A stretch of DNA of 64,000 nucleotides from Otis tarda. Its lineage: Eukaryota; Chordata; Aves; Otidiformes; Otididae. Location: positions 186,344,053 to 186,408,052 of the forward strand of contig CM048552.1 in NCBI GenBank assembly GCA_026413225.1, written 5' to 3'. This document shows positions 47,796-60,336 of this stretch, piece after piece; position 1 is the stretch's first letter, and every line of letters begins with the position of its first letter. A program made the position numbers and the translations under genes. The notes under the pieces are model-generated. The model had not been told where the DNA came from. It ran no database searches and saw only the letters and a list, made by a program, of their open reading frames with translations.

Positions 47796-49797
47796 GTAAG
47801 TTTACCGAAGCAAACCTAGGCATAACAAAACTAATATTCTGCTATTCTAGAAAGTCCTTTGTAAAACTTAGAGTAGAATGGAATGTCCTCAGCTGAGGTG
47901 TTTCTTTTATCGCTTTCTCAACTTTTAAAAAAAATTCCTGATTATTGCTTCTAGTGGGACAGAGTTTTTCCTCTATATTAATTTTACTTACCCTGTGTAC
48001 CACTTGGTATTTTCTAGAAATCCAGTTCATCTCCTGGGTGTACTTGATCTCTTCAGGGCATTAATCATTATGCCAGTTTGAAAGAATTAATGAAAGATGC
48101 TTAAGATAAATGATTTAAACATACTTGATGGCACTGAAGGATATGGTGACAAATTGGCCAGTAACTGTCCTGTCCTTTGCTCCCAGTGTCTAAACCTCTT
48201 GTTCTTTGCAAGATAACCTTTCGTGCTAGAAGTCTTAACCTTTCCCATTAGGAGTCTGACAGCACCTGACTTTCGCACTGAATTATTCAAAAGTTCTGGT
48301 CCTATTTTCGTTCTACAGTCAGGGTCTCATAGCCTATCAGGATTCCTAAAATAAAATTACTGTGAAATAACCATGTGGTTTTGTCAATAGCATTCTGTAG
48401 TCTTTTCAGAAGGAAGTAGGGAGCTTGTTTTCTTAAACTTTATTCCTTGCCTTGCTGTTTTCTAAAAGCTTTCTTTGTACTACTCATAAATGATTGCAAA
48501 TTGTTCTTTATTTCATAGTAGAAGATTATTGTGAATCTTTCAGAAGCACCATGAAATTGCAAATGGAAATTTTTAAAAATACCTGCCAGTATATTCTCAG
48601 TTGCATTTCAGTATCTTGGAAACCTAATGAATTTGTAATCTTGTAAATTATATCATTATCAGCAATCAGCTAGATTTTACTTCTACTAAGTGCTGTTACT
48701 AAAAATTGCAGGGAAGCAGATTTTTAAAGTTGCATTTACTGCACTGCTACCTTAAATCTCATTAATTTCCTTTTCTAAGAATAAAAATACTTTGCATGTG
48801 GGCTGTGTAAAAACATACGACAGACAAAAAGACACTGTTATTCTGCCTCCTAAGAAATGAGAATCTGGCTGAACTGAGAAACCTTTGAGAGGACATCAGT
48901 GTGCTAAGCTTGACCAATCATTCACCCAAACAGATTGCCTTTAAAATGTAGTCATGTCCCAACTTTTTGTGGCTTCTGCACCTTCTGAATTTACAAAGGG
49001 GTTTAAATCTTAAGAAAGCCATAGAGTAGCATTTGTTGCCATTATCAGTAGCCCAGAGAAGTACCATGATGGTTTTTTTTGTGGCAAGAAAACGCATATA
49101 AATGTTTTACATTGAAAATTGCCTTGGATAAGAGCTGTTACTTATTGCTAGACATTGTACAGATGTTAAGTATAGTTTTGAAACTCCTGTTTTCTACTGC
49201 ACTCTGAACGTAATCCAAATTAATGAGGTTTAAGATGTTTTAAATGTGTGTGCCAAATACTGCTTCCTGTTCTTCCTCAACCTTTTCCTAATGTGAAGGA
49301 GTGAGGTTCTTTTGTGGGAGAGTGTTTCCTATATCTGCCATGTATTGCCTGCCTCTCCCTCTGTCTCCCTCTCTATCCCTTGTCCCTGCAACATCTTTGC
49401 TTTCCTGTTTGAAAGATACACTGTCAAAACTCTTGAACATGGTAGCAGGAAAAAGGCAAAACTCTGTGGGTGCTCTATTTTGAGATGATCTGATATAATA
49501 ATCATAAAACAATAGAGAATTTGGCTCTCAGCAGGAGACCTGGGAAAGGATGTAAAAGCAGCTGCTGATCTCTCAAAAAAGTATGAACAACTGCTTTTTA
49601 CAAGTACTATTTAGAACCTAACCTAGGTCCTCAATTCTTAAAGGCAAAATAGTCACAGAACTTGGTGCGAGGCCAGACTTTAGTCTCTAGTGTAGTCTGT
49701 TCTTTATGAACAAGGGACTGTTAGAGAAATGTGTGTTCTGAGAGTTACTTATGGGTCTTTTTGTCTTTTATAATTTCTTTTTGACTTTTCTGTACAG
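47796..49797 (+). other. SETDB2: SETDB2 intron
   Basis: AT-rich and without a recognised repeat. A pyrimidine-rich stretch (CTCCCTCTGTCTCCCTCTC) lies near 49,353-49,380. Confidence 0.6.
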
Positions 49798-49882
49798 GGT
49801 TCGTCCAAGGTATTTAAGTATTGGAACTGCGAGAAAGCCTGAAACTAGAACAGTTGTTTTTCATAAACACCAACTAAAAATG
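49798..49882 (+). CDS. SETDB2: SETDB2 coding exon in the SET insertion (residues 463-491)
   Basis: Acceptor TTTTCTGTACAG, donor GTAATAA. It encodes VRPRYLSIGTARKPETRTVV and FHKHQLKM, alignable with the mammalian insertion (ISRIQYHSVIRDPESKTAIF). Phase 2 in, phase 0 out. Confidence 0.93.
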
Positions 49883-50847
49883 GTAATAATAAGTGGCTTT
49901 AATAGATTAATTTTTCACTATGCTGAATATATATGTTAATTTTAACCTTTTCATCTTATACATTCAAATAGTTCTAATGATCTTTCTTCGTGGGATTGTG
50001 TCACACTGTGAGCTAAGCTGACGTGCTGGAAGCTATACTCTATCCCTTCTCCATTACCCGTCCATCAACACGTTCCCTGAGACCAGCACTAACTATTCTC
50101 ACAGCCTTCCCTTCTCTACCCTTCACTTACACTCCAGCCTGCAGAGCCTTAAGAAGTCATTCTCCCTCTCCACCCCCAGTTGTAACTAACTGCAGGGCTA
50201 GGGGGTCAGAGTGATAATATTTTTGTGATGTCTCCGCAAAGAATGACATAGCAGGGAAAGAAGAAAATCTCAGGAGTTGGATGCAGTTTTCTCATGCGGT
50301 GGCACAGTTGGGAGAATTTGATGTGACCTAGATGTGAAATGTTGCTTGCAAATATGTGCAAAGGATGGAAACTGGAGTAAACTTGCTGTGTAGGTTTCAT
50401 TGGTTTCATTGCACTTAAGGAGTGCATGTGGGATTTTCATGCTAACATTTGGCAGTGTTGTCCATTCTGGAGCTCTGCTAACTAATCGCCTTTTTGTGGT
50501 GGGAGAGGAAAAATCCTACCACATCTGTTCTTTTAGTTGAAACTGTGTAAAAAGTACGTTTGGGCTTTTGTTCAGCAACTTACACAAACGTTTAAATTCT
50601 GATGAAATTGTTGGGACTTAAGCACTTATTTAAATGTTTTCTTGAGTCAGGAGCTCCTTCCAGGTTATTCTGAAAGGTAGTTTGAAATTAAGATAAGTGG
50701 TGCATTGCAACCGTAGCCATGCATTGCAGTAGGTTTGAAACGTCAACCCTAGAGTCCTAAGAGCCACTTGCTACCCTTTGTTGACCCAGAGTTGCATACA
50801 GCAACAATACATCACAGCCTTTTCATTATCTTTTGTTCTGTTTAAAG

Positions 50848-50938
50848 GAAATGGATACACTGGTGCACAGAGCCAGCTCAGATGAAGAGAAGAGTTCTCA
50901 GATTCATCAGTCAAGCAGAACAAAGAAAGGAAAAGAAA
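50848..50938 (+). CDS. SETDB2: SETDB2 coding exon in the SET insertion (residues 492-521)
   Basis: Acceptor GTTCTGTTTAAAG, donor GTAGGTTT. It encodes EMDTLVHRASSDEEKSSQIH and then a basic tail. A second possible donor four bases later would send the next exon into an early TGA, so the phase 1 donor after 50,938 is the one chosen. Confidence 0.9.
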
Positions 50939-51710
50939 GTAGGTTTGCAGTATGCTTGTGCCCAATCAGATGATAGACTTGAAATGTAGAAAGTGATCTT
51001 TGGATGCCTGCAGGCCTGTTCTCAGAGTAGAGTGATGTCTGTGTAGTGCCTGGGCTGTCTTAAGAGAGCTCAGCAGTACAGAAATTATTGCTGCCTTGAC
51101 TATTACAGTGCAGTAACTGGTACAGGGCAATCTTTTGCCTGCAAAGTTGATCTTGGAACATGTTGAACAATCTCAACAGCAGCTTCTCAAATACAGTGCA
51201 GTTGTGGGAAAGTCAGTCTTGCAAATCTTACTGTGTCACACCCAATACATGTTCCAGTCAACAAAATCTGAACACGATCTAATGCGGGGGTGGAGGAGGC
51301 TCAAGCTGAAGAGGCAGTGTGAAACTGATGCTGTTTGCACGTGCATCTCGTTTCTGTCTTAGTTACAGTTTGTGATTCTCTCGGAATTTAAGGTGGAGAA
51401 TGATGATAAAATGTTGTGTGCAAGAAATCCATTTGAAGTGGGATTTGAGAAGAAGGGAGAGACTGGATCACTCACAGGAGAGTTGAGCAAGTGCTTTAGG
51501 CACTGCAGCAGGAAGCATAGTCATTTGCAGAAGGATTGATGAGAGGCATGGCAAAGGACAGTTGTGTAGTGGACTTGTAGTAGCAAGGAATCTGTGTACA
51601 TTTTGGAGAACTTTCAAAGAAGGGGGAGTGGATAAGACTTCAGGGCCAAACAAGGGAAAGGCTTTGGCCTTACACTGGCACTGAAAAATAACTTACGTGC
51701 CCATTGACAG

Positions 51711-52042
51711 AATCCGTGCAGCAGCAGAAGGAGGAACATCCGATGAAAATTGGACAGACTGAGTCTGCTGGTGTGGACGGTGCAGAATGCAAAAGAAAGA
51801 ATCTATCTCTGCAGGGTGTTGATTGTGGCAAGTCAGGTGTGCTGGATGACACGGGTGTTGTGAGGCCACCCAAAAACATACCACTAAAAGCTGACTCCAA
51901 AGAGGAAAATCACAGGCAGTCAAAACAAGACACATTTTGTGAGGAGGCTGATGGTGACAGGACACCTCTGAAGAATGCTAATGAAGAAAATATTTATGTA
52001 CTGGATGCCACAAAAGAAGGAAATGTGGGTCGTTTTCTTAAC
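51711..52042 (+). CDS. SETDB2: SETDB2 coding exon, end of insertion and second SET half (residues 522-632)
   Basis: Acceptor GCCCATTGACAG, donor GTAAGTAA. It begins SVQQQKEEHPMKIGQTESAG and runs through an acidic, Ser/Lys-rich stretch to DATKEGNVGRFLN. The last motif resumes the SET fold and ends on Asn 632, the Asn of the NHSCCPN signature, which is completed by the next exon. Phase 1 in, phase 0 out. Confidence 0.96.
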
Positions 52043-53227
52043 GTAAGTAAAAAGTTGTGTGTGTTCTCTTAGTTGGCTTAGCTTAAATAAATAAATTATG
52101 TATTTGCATAAACCAGAACGCTTTTGCTCATAAACCACATCTGTGGTAGGTCATGACAAGGCAGGCTGTTTGGTGCCCCCTGCACTCTGAAGTGATGGAA
52201 CAGCAGGTTGGGTCACACTGGCTGTAAGTGCCTGCCTAAAGGTGATGCATGCTGCATACTAGTTGTTTTTGGCACCATTAGGTTCCTGAGTGAAATATTC
52301 CCAAATACTTAGTGACATCTTTCTCCTGAATTTTTGAACAGCCTTTTTTGGGGGTCCAGAGAGCAAATGGCACATTTGTTGAACCACAGGCCTTCTTCCA
52401 GCCTCATTTTTTGTTCCCTAACCATTGTAAATTCTAGCTTGTTCTGATTTAGGGTGAGTGTTGGAATATTGTAGGAAACTTCTCTGCCATTCAATCATAG
52501 ATTGAGGAAGTGGTCTGTCATACTGTGTACGTATCTGCGAAATAAGTCTCTCAATTTTGACTTGCCAAGAAATAGTAATGACCTACTGAGTACCTTCAGT
52601 TAAGACGAATGGTTCATAGACACATCTGCAGGTACTCTGCAAGTAACTTACTTCTCTTCATTGGCATGAATATGTGTCTTAGAGTAAAATCCTTGCATAT
52701 ATTTAAGCTGTTCTTCCTTGCAGAGGTAATACGGTGTTAAGATTAGTAGTGAATCTTGCTGAAAGCTTTCTTCTGCATCCATGAGCATACATGTGTTCCT
52801 ATGTGCTCCTGAATGACGTTTCACATCTCATATCTCTTTGCCAGCGTACACAATCATTTAATCTATTGCTTGCTCCCTAACACTGCTCCCCTGGCTGGCA
52901 GTGAGGTACAGCTGTCACCTACTGATCATTTGTGGTGCATCTGATATCTAAGATCAATTCTCACCATAAATTACGGGAGGACAGCTTGATAAAAGAACTT
53001 GGTTTTCCTAAGCGAAAGTACTTCAATAGTACAATGGCAATAATACTTTGAAAATATATAGTTACTGCAAAAATAAGTAGCAGTAGCATTGAGTAAAGAT
53101 TCTGTGTGAGCTGGAGGAGGGAAAGAAGAAACTATCTTTACTAGTGACAGGTAGTTGACACAAAATAGGTTCTTCAGCCAGCGATGAGGTGTTTCACGGT
53201 TTCTAATTAAAATATTTTATTTTACAG
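52043..53227 (+). other. SETDB2: SETDB2 intron
   Basis: No exon or repeat recognised. This phase 0 intron splits the catalytic NHSCCPN motif after its first residue. Confidence 0.6.
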
Positions 53228-53316
53228 CACAGCTGCTGCCCAAATCTCTTTGCACAGAGTGTGTTTGTAGAGACTCACAACAGAAGTTTCCCATGGGTGG
53301 CATTCTTCACAAACAG
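53228..53316 (+). CDS. SETDB2: SETDB2 coding exon, catalytic SET motif (residues 633-661)
   Basis: Acceptor TATTTTACAG, donor GTGAATT. It begins [20 protein letters not shown], the core S-adenosylmethionine-binding and zinc-ligand motif, and continues WVAFFTNR. The motif is intact, so no loss of activity is suggested. Phase 0 in, phase 2 out. Confidence 0.98.
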
Positions 53317-55230
53317 GTGAATTTTTGGAAGTTTAATGTTGTTCATTCAAGGCACTAGGTCAAAAAGCAGTGCTCTAGTTATTAGGAAATAATCATGCTA
53401 AGGGGGGCAGATGCTTAGATCATAAAACTGTAAAACTACCTTCGTATTGATGACTTCTTACTGTGCACTAAAGACTGAAGAAATACAGCTGTTCATTGTC
53501 ACTAACGAGTTTTTCTTCAGTTTTGCACTGAAATTTAAAGTGAGGAAGCTTAATTTTAATGTGTCCATTTCAGTGATAATCTTCTCCAATGGAAAAATAA
53601 GTTTAACTCAGCATGGTCATTTTCAAAGGCAGGATACACTGATCCCAGTGTTGTGTCTCAAGGAACGGCCAGTAGATCTGGATCCCATAGGGCAGTGTTG
53701 GACTATACGGGGTCTTCAGGCTGAGACACTTTCTGGCCCATTTAAATAAGCTAGCTCCAGGCCTTCTGCTCACAGCTACCAAGAGAAGCAGGACTTTATG
53801 TAGCCCAACATGTCCTGCGGAGGTGGCAGTAAGATATCGCTCAGAGGTGAAAACTTCCTCTGAAAGCAAAAGATGTGGGTCTTCCCTTACTGGATGACAA
53901 AAAGGGAGGTACAAAGAGGAGGTGCCAGTGAGACACAAGAAGATGACAGCTAAATCCAGGAGGGGAAGGATTAATTGTATGAATGAAGCTAGCTGATACA
54001 TGTGACAGCAGGAGTACTAGGTGAGAACTTACAGTAGAGAGGAGGGGACTCGTTCCAGACAAACCAACCCCAGGGAACACTGATCCTCTGTAGAACCTTG
54101 CAACCCTGGTCCTTAGTGACACAAGTGCGGTGGATTGCTCTGTGAAGAGGGCTCCCAAGAACTGTGGAAAAAAATGTTTGAAATATGTCAGGAAAAATAC
54201 TTTATTCTAGCTAGAGTCTTTCTTGCTCGGGCATCTGAGGAATCGTCTTCACCAGTTCCCCTGGCTGGCCGTGCTTTCTGGCAATCACCTTTTTACAACT
54301 TTTCTACATTAAGGACTGCATCTGGATCATTGAGCTTAGCCGTATAACTTCCATGAACTTGCCCAGTTGCCTTTTTATTTGTTTTACATATCTGGCCTCC
54401 AAAGCATCCTAAGGTGGCTAGGGCCAGGCTGTAGTTATGTGCTGTTTGAAAAGTCCTCATTTTGTTTGTTCTCAGCCTGCTGCCTAGTAATTCACTGGAT
54501 GCCACTTATATCATATCCAGTTAGAAATATCAGATAATTACTCTCTTCTTTGTAATGTAAAATTTTATCATATTTTCCCTCAGTTGTTCCTCAGCATCTC
54601 AGTCTCAGGTGTTTAATTTGGCATTCGTTTTGGGCAGTGAATTTCCTACCTTAGAAATTTCTTCTCTCTTCTGTACTGTTAGAGTGGCTGGTTCATGAGG
54701 AGCACATGTTTAATTCTGAGTCTTTTGCTTTGGGCACATAGATAGTGCACTTACATTAGAACATAGCTTGTCAAACCAAAGATGATCGTCTTCGTCACCA
54801 GTGTGTCTAGACATCTGTCCAAACCTCAGCGATGCACTGTACATAGTAAAAAGAATAAAACTGTGTTCCCATTTAGATGTATTTGCTTAGGTGTGTTTTC
54901 CTTTTTTTTTTTCCTTTTTTTTTTTTTAATTTGATTTTTGTTTCCTAGAATTTGCCTGAAGTTAGAGCAGGTTGTTTAGACTCTGACCCTATCACACTAC
55001 TTGAGAAATTCTTTTCTCCTAGATGTGGGTATTTACACTCTCCGTAGCTCTACTAGGCAAAGCAGCATGTGTGTGCCAGAGACTCCTTATATCTCTTAGT
55101 TCTCTCCCAACAAGCTGCCTGTGTGATGCTCCCTGCCCCCTATGGTTCTGGGGTTTGCATTGTGACGAATTGTAAGCATGGTACTGTTTCACTTAGTTCA
55201 AACAAATTGACCAAGTGTTTTATTTCTTAG
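53317..55230 (+). other. SETDB2: Last SETDB2 intron
   Basis: No recognised element. An AATAAA lies at 54,854-54,859 within the intron; its use would give a transcript lacking the end of SET and the post-SET. No evidence for use can be seen. A mixed T tract lies at about 54,902-54,930. Confidence 0.5.
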
Positions 55231-55348
55231 GCATGTGAGAGCTGGAACCGAACTCACGTGGGATTATGGTTATGAAGCTGGAAGCATGCCAGAGACAGAG
55301 ATTTCCTGTCAGTGTGGAGTTCAGAAGTGCAGGAAAAAAACCTTATAG
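55231..55348 (+). CDS. SETDB2: SETDB2 last coding exon: end of SET and post-SET (residues 662-700)
   Basis: Acceptor TTTATTTCTTAG, stop TAG at 55,346-55,348. It encodes RAGTELTWDYGYEAGSMPE, with the catalytic-site YGYE motif, and ISCQCGVQKCRKK, with post-SET cysteines 688, 690 and 695; a SET cysteine would be the fourth zinc ligand. The thirteen exons from 36,909 sum to 2,103 bases without a stop, giving 700 residues, against about 719 in human. All zinc and catalytic residues expected of an active H3K9 methyltransferase are present. Confidence 0.98.
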
Positions 55349-56585
55349 GCAAGGCTTTCCTACTGTCAACACATCACGTACCTGGAGATTTGTATGCTGG
55401 AAAGGACTGCTACACAGCAAACTGTACACTTGAAGTCTGTGGTGCTAGTTACATTCATCTAAAATGCCTTTCACCTGATCGTTTTCTAAATTTACATTTA
55501 AATGTCACTTTTGTAGTTTACAGAATTAGAACTGTTTGTCATAAGAACAGGCATCAAACTTTTCCTAGATAATTTCTGTGCTCCTAGTCTTCCTCTCCAC
55601 CCCCGCCTTTTTGTTTGCAGGCAAAGTTCACAGTGCACTGAAAGAACTCATGTTTCTGTGCCATCTGCAGCAGAGACATGACTGATGCAGAGCAATGGTT
55701 ACTTGATGTTTTATTGTGCCCTTCCACAACGCTGAAAACTCCGTTTTCTGAAACTCGTTATGAATGCAAGTCTGCCTGTTGAGGGGCTAAGAACTATTAA
55801 AATATACCTAAACCTGATGGATTCAGTGGGACAGATAGTCTTGAACAGAGATGAGATTAATCGGAAGAGTTTCGCAGAGCTGCGCTCACGCTACAAAATG
55901 AGCTGGGCAAGTCCAGCTGCTGCAGGAGACAAGTAACTGGTTTTTGTTGGGTTGCATCCCTCTCCGTGTTTGTGATACACAGAGAAATCCAGTGCACCTC
56001 ATTTCAGTGCTGTGTTGTGTAGCGTGGGACAGATGAGCCACAAAAGTCCCTGCCATTTGTTGGTACAAGAGCAACGAGCTACATTAGGTGACACTGAGTG
56101 CAAATGCAAGAGGCAGCTCTGAAATGGAGCAAGGGATGGGTGTGCAGATGTGTGGCTTGTGAATACGTTAGAGCGTTGTGCGAAGAAAGTGGTGTTGTGG
56201 ATGAGCAATTTAGACTGCTCGAAGAACCACCACCAAAGGTATCAGCAAAAGTGGTTTTATTGAAGTAAGATTTTGAAAAAGTGAGACTTAACAAAGTTCG
56301 ATGGCAAGGTTCACTCTCTAACTTACTGCAGAGGATATAATAATGATTCAAAGCTACCAATACAAAATCTTAGTGCACTGTAATTCAAGGTTGTGTATGA
56401 TATCACTTACCAAAGATCTGCAGTTGATAAGAGGTCTCTCAGCCTCGAGGAGTAACCTTGAGAGGCGTCCCAGCTCAAGGGGAGATCACCGCTGTGCAGA
56501 CAGCTACTTAGCAGGGAGAGCTCAAAGGCAGCTCACTCAGGCTGTCGTATTTATGGAATAAAGTGCTTGGCTCATAGTCAAATTA
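55349..56585 (+). other. SETDB2: SETDB2 3' UTR
   Basis: The 3' UTR follows the TAG. A weak ATTAAA lies at 55,796-55,801. A canonical AATAAA at 56,557-56,562 has G/U-rich sequence (CTGTGATGG) about 30 bases further, so cleavage near 56,580 is likely for the long form. Confidence 0.55.
56557..56562 (+). terminator. SETDB2: Probable SETDB2 polyadenylation signal
   Basis: AATAAA about 1.2 kb after the stop codon with a G/U-rich element downstream. The earlier ATTAAA at 55,796 is an alternative. Confidence 0.5.
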
Positions 56586-59500
56586 CCTGTGATGGAAAAG
56601 GTAAGCATTGAACTCCTTGTACCCATGGGTTTCTTTGTTCATTGAAATGAGTCTTGGAAGAACCATCTGCTATTCCTGTGTTAATCGTATGATTGGTGTT
56701 GCAGTTTCCAAGCCCATATGCATCGATGCTCACCGTGTCACCCTGTTCCTTTGTGGGTTTTCAGAGAATGGGTTGGAACTAGAGAAGTTTTTGGCCGAGT
56801 TATGGCTGAGGCCTTTGCATCATTTGGAGACTTAACCAAACTAGCACGGGTTTGGTCAAGGAGTCGAGTGCATCTGTCACAGGTGGACTTAAAGCTGGCC
56901 CTGCTGTTCACCTTGCCTTCACTTCCTGGATTTGTGGGAGGTCATGCATGGCAGATCATGCAGAACTGTCTGTCAGTGTCTGCTTGGCCGTGAGCAGATT
57001 TTGTCATTGGATTTCCTGTTTTACAGAGCACAGAGAAGTACTGTTTGCAAGAGTTAGTGATGATTTCGGCAATTGTATATGGGAATGAAATATGCCTGTG
57101 AGACCCTGCCATGGCCACAAAGTAGAGATTTGAAGCCTAGAGCTATACTGCAAAATGAAAAATAAGCAGGAACCCGTTCTCGGCCCTGAGGTCAAGAGGC
57201 AATGGATGGCCTATGTCCACATGGCTCAGGGTTAGTCTTGTTTTAATTGAGTTGCATCTCTGCTGTGTAACTGTGGACAAATGTTGTACCTGTTGCCCTA
57301 AGCTGGTTTTTTTTGAGTTTGTTTTGAATGCTTAAAGCTTAAAAAACATGAGGTTGTGCTGCAACACATTGTCTTCTCAAATTTCTCACCAGTCTCTGCA
57401 TGCATGAGGAGTTTAAGCCTGTTCAAAATGGGCCTTTAACAGAGATACCAGACCTGTGAATCATTCTGCTCACAATGAAACCTCAGCTCTTCTCTCCCAC
57501 AGCCCTGTTTGTGAGCTTGGCACATCCATCAAGCAAACTCCTCAGTTTTTGTCCCAGTTGTCGTGCTGCCGGCTTGTGTGTGGGTTCATCATGCATCTTC
57601 AGGGCTAAACGCAGAAGAGTGAGGTTACCCCTAGCACTGGTGCAGTACCCCTTCAAAGGGTCAGAGCCACCCACTCTTGTCCTGATCAGTCCCCTTCCAC
57701 TCCTCTGTCACTCAGGAGCACCACCATCTTAGCAGCAGTCAGCATTCAGCTCAATTGCTTCTTGCTTTGTTAAAGATCTGTCTCAGGATAAAATCGTACG
57801 ATGTAACAACCTCCAGAGACACACCAAACTGCATGACCAGCCAACTGGTAACCCAACACTAATGTAAGCCTTTAAAGAAGTGAGGATGCAGAAAATATTT
57901 GTCTCCAAGCTTAGCTTGAATGTGGAAAAGTAGATGGGAGTGTCATTACAGCATCAAGCGGGGAACAAGTACGTTTTACTGGTGTTATTCCCTTTCCCAG
58001 GTCAGGAGCCACGGTACTGAGCTGGTGAGGAAAAGCTGGTGTTTCTTGCTGCAGAAAACAGATCTGATGTTTCAAAAGATAAAGCGCTTACTTGCTCTGT
58101 GTGGTTTGCATGTATTCGAGAGCCTGCTGTCAGCATGGATTTTACAGCAGATATGTGTATGAGATGGAGCTTTTTGGCTGGCTGTGTTTATAAGGTCTCT
58201 CTCAGGCTGGTGCTTCTTCGTTCTCCTCCTCCATGTGAGGATACAACCCTGCTTCTGGTCCCCTCGCGGTCTTGTGCTTTCACTGCTTGTGAATCTGACA
58301 TACCAGACCAGAGATCATGGCCTATCCTCTTGCATGCTTAGCTTACAAGGTGCGTTTTCTGCCTGTTATTGTAATTTTGTTTAGAACAGGTTCTGCTGAA
58401 GGTGGCTGGCAAGTTCAGAAGACATTGCAAGAGTGCTCATCGGAACTTGCTGTCTGCTCAGCTATCGGTTCCTCTGCTTGCCCTTATGCAGCTCAGAGGT
58501 GGGTGGATTTCTGAGCGCAGCCCCTTCTGCCACTCGTGCTTTAGCAGAGCATCGTGTAAAAGCACCAAGCCCAAGCACTGATGGAACAATAGGTGGAAAT
58601 GTTCCAAGTGAAACACTTGAAAGCACCTGTGGAATTACACATTTGGGACTAGGGCATAGGTCTAAAAGAAGCTGAACTGGAGCACATTGCTTTTTTGCTT
58701 TTCTTCCCCCCCCCCCCCCAAAATTACTGAGCCCTTATTTCCAGCTCCACCTATATAGCTCTGTAAAGCAGGGGTTTGGAAGAAGGGATCAGAAGGGATT
58801 TGCAGTGGGTTTTCCTCCATTTTTTTTTTTCTATGTTGAGGAACAGACTTGTGTTAGGAAAGTTTTCCTAGTTTGAGATTAATGCACCTGTGAGGGTGCT
58901 TGAATCCAGTTGTCTCAATAGAGAGCCATAATAGATAATAGATTTGGGAACTGGTGGTGCGTAGCAGCATCTGGCTAATAGATGTACTCTAGTTGCAAGC
59001 CTGGACACGCGCTGACCTTAGCTCTGAATCGCTGCATCTGGGCAGATGCGAAGGGATTTGGGAAACCAGCAGTAGTCATGCCAGCAGTGCTGAAAAGCCA
59101 AAGCTGTTCTAGCTGGTAAGGGGAACTGATGGAGAAATACTCGGTGTTGTGTTTGGCATGGCGTCCCAGTGGGCCAGAATGTGCCTGTGGCGTGGCTGGT
59201 GAGCTGTATGGGTGTGGAAGTCTCGGGTTTGTTTAATTATCCCACGTGACACAGAGGAACTTCTTGAAGGCCTAAACCTTCGTCTCACTGTTGTGATTTT
59301 GCCTTAAACTTTGAGTTGCTGATGTTCAAAGCGCTTGCAGAAACATTGCCCCCATATGAAGCAGGAAGAGGAAATCTCTTGGTGGTGCGTGTTGTGTTGA
59401 GACCTGCAAAGCAACGAGCTTCTCACAGCGTTGCTTACGCTTTGCGGTGAGCTGCTGCACACTTGTTGTCTGTTTACGCAGGCAGCGGGAGGGGATCAGC

Positions 59501-59890
59501 TTGTGTATGAACCGTCAGGCTCACGAGCAAGGAAGCACCCACAAAGCCCCACAGCAAGGAGCTGGCACGGTAAGAAGTCCGATATCCCCGGTCGCCCGAG
59601 GACAAGGCTGTCTTTGACCTCCTGACTGAGCAAAGTGCTGACCAGCGGCACTGGGACAGTCTGGTCCTCCATGCGCTGGGTGAGCACCAACGCGATGGCT
59701 GGGTATGAAGCCAGCACACCTCCATCGTGGACTGAACAAAGGGCCTGGTGGCTGCAGGAGGCATGCTGCCTTGTCCCGGCCTTTCTTGCTCGTCACTTGA
59801 ATCTGCTGCTGCCAGCCTCACCCTGTGCATCTGCTGCAACCTCCCCATCACATCAGGCCCCTCACCCTCTGTCCCCCTGCCCTGTCTGTC
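56586..59890. other. Intergenic interval
   Basis: No exon or repeat family is supported. A C14 run lies at 58,706-58,719. Overlapping open frames around 59,470-59,850 are in CpG-containing DNA near the next promoter and do not look like a protein. Confidence 0.45.
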
Positions 59891-60001
59891 CTGGTTAAGG
59901 GACGTGCAAAAATGAACGCGGGGTCATGGGAGGATGCAGGATGTTCCTTTCCCCCTGGAGAAATCCCTTGGGAAATGGCCACCCGACGGCAGCCACTGGG
60001 A

Positions 60002-60044
60002 GTGCCGGGCGCGGGTATCGAACCCGGGTTCCCGGAGCCGGCAC
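60002..60044 (-). promoter_or_regulatory. TFIIIC B-box-like hairpin
   Basis: The minus strand contains GGTTCGATACC (60,014-60,024), an exact match to the RNA polymerase III B-box consensus GGTTCRANNCC. It lies in a T-arm-like hairpin (CGGG, loop TTCGATA, CCCG) that is itself enclosed by a 7-bp inverted repeat, GTGCCGG at 60,002-60,008 and CCGGCAC at 60,038-60,044. No A box or anticodon arm is present, so it is not a tRNA gene. Confidence 0.5.
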
Positions 60045-60157
60045 GCCCAAAGGCGCGAGGGGGAAGGGCCGAGCCCCGCTCCCTCTCGAGTTAACCGGCG
60101 GAGCTGCAGCCAATCAGCGCCGGAGGGGAGAGTACCACGCCGAGCCTCCCGCCCCCT

Positions 60158-60336
60158 ATGCCCGGCGGGCGCCTACTGAGCATGCTCCGTGCTGCAGCTG
60201 GGCCCTCCCATTTCCGCGCGGGAGAGTTGGGAAGCAGGGGTAGGCGGGGTGGGGAGGGGGGGAACGGACTGCGAGCGGGCGCGGAAGCGGGGACCGGTGC
60301 GGGCCGGGCGGTGAGGACGGGGGTTGATGTCTCCAG
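60158..60336 (+). CDS. Candidate first exon of an unidentified downstream gene
   Basis: An ATG at 60,158 opens a frame (MPGGRLLSMLRAAAGPSHF and a Gly/Arg-rich tail) up to the donor after 60,336, leaving phase 2. It could equally be untranslated first-exon sequence: the Gly/Arg/Ala-rich content is what any open frame in a CpG island gives. The donor is solid, the coding status is not. Confidence 0.3.

Noticed and set aside
50939-50946. Alternative donor four bases after 50,938
   Set aside because: It would shift the next exon into a frame with an early TGA; the phase 1 donor gives an open frame matching SETDB2.
57255-57300. Another MIR-like piece
   Set aside because: Only one short phrase (CTGTGTAACTGTGGACAAAT) resembles the core, too little to support.
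60002-60044. tRNA gene
   Set aside because: Only a T-arm-like hairpin and a B-box are present; the D arm, anticodon arm and A box are missing, so it is reported as a B-box site only.
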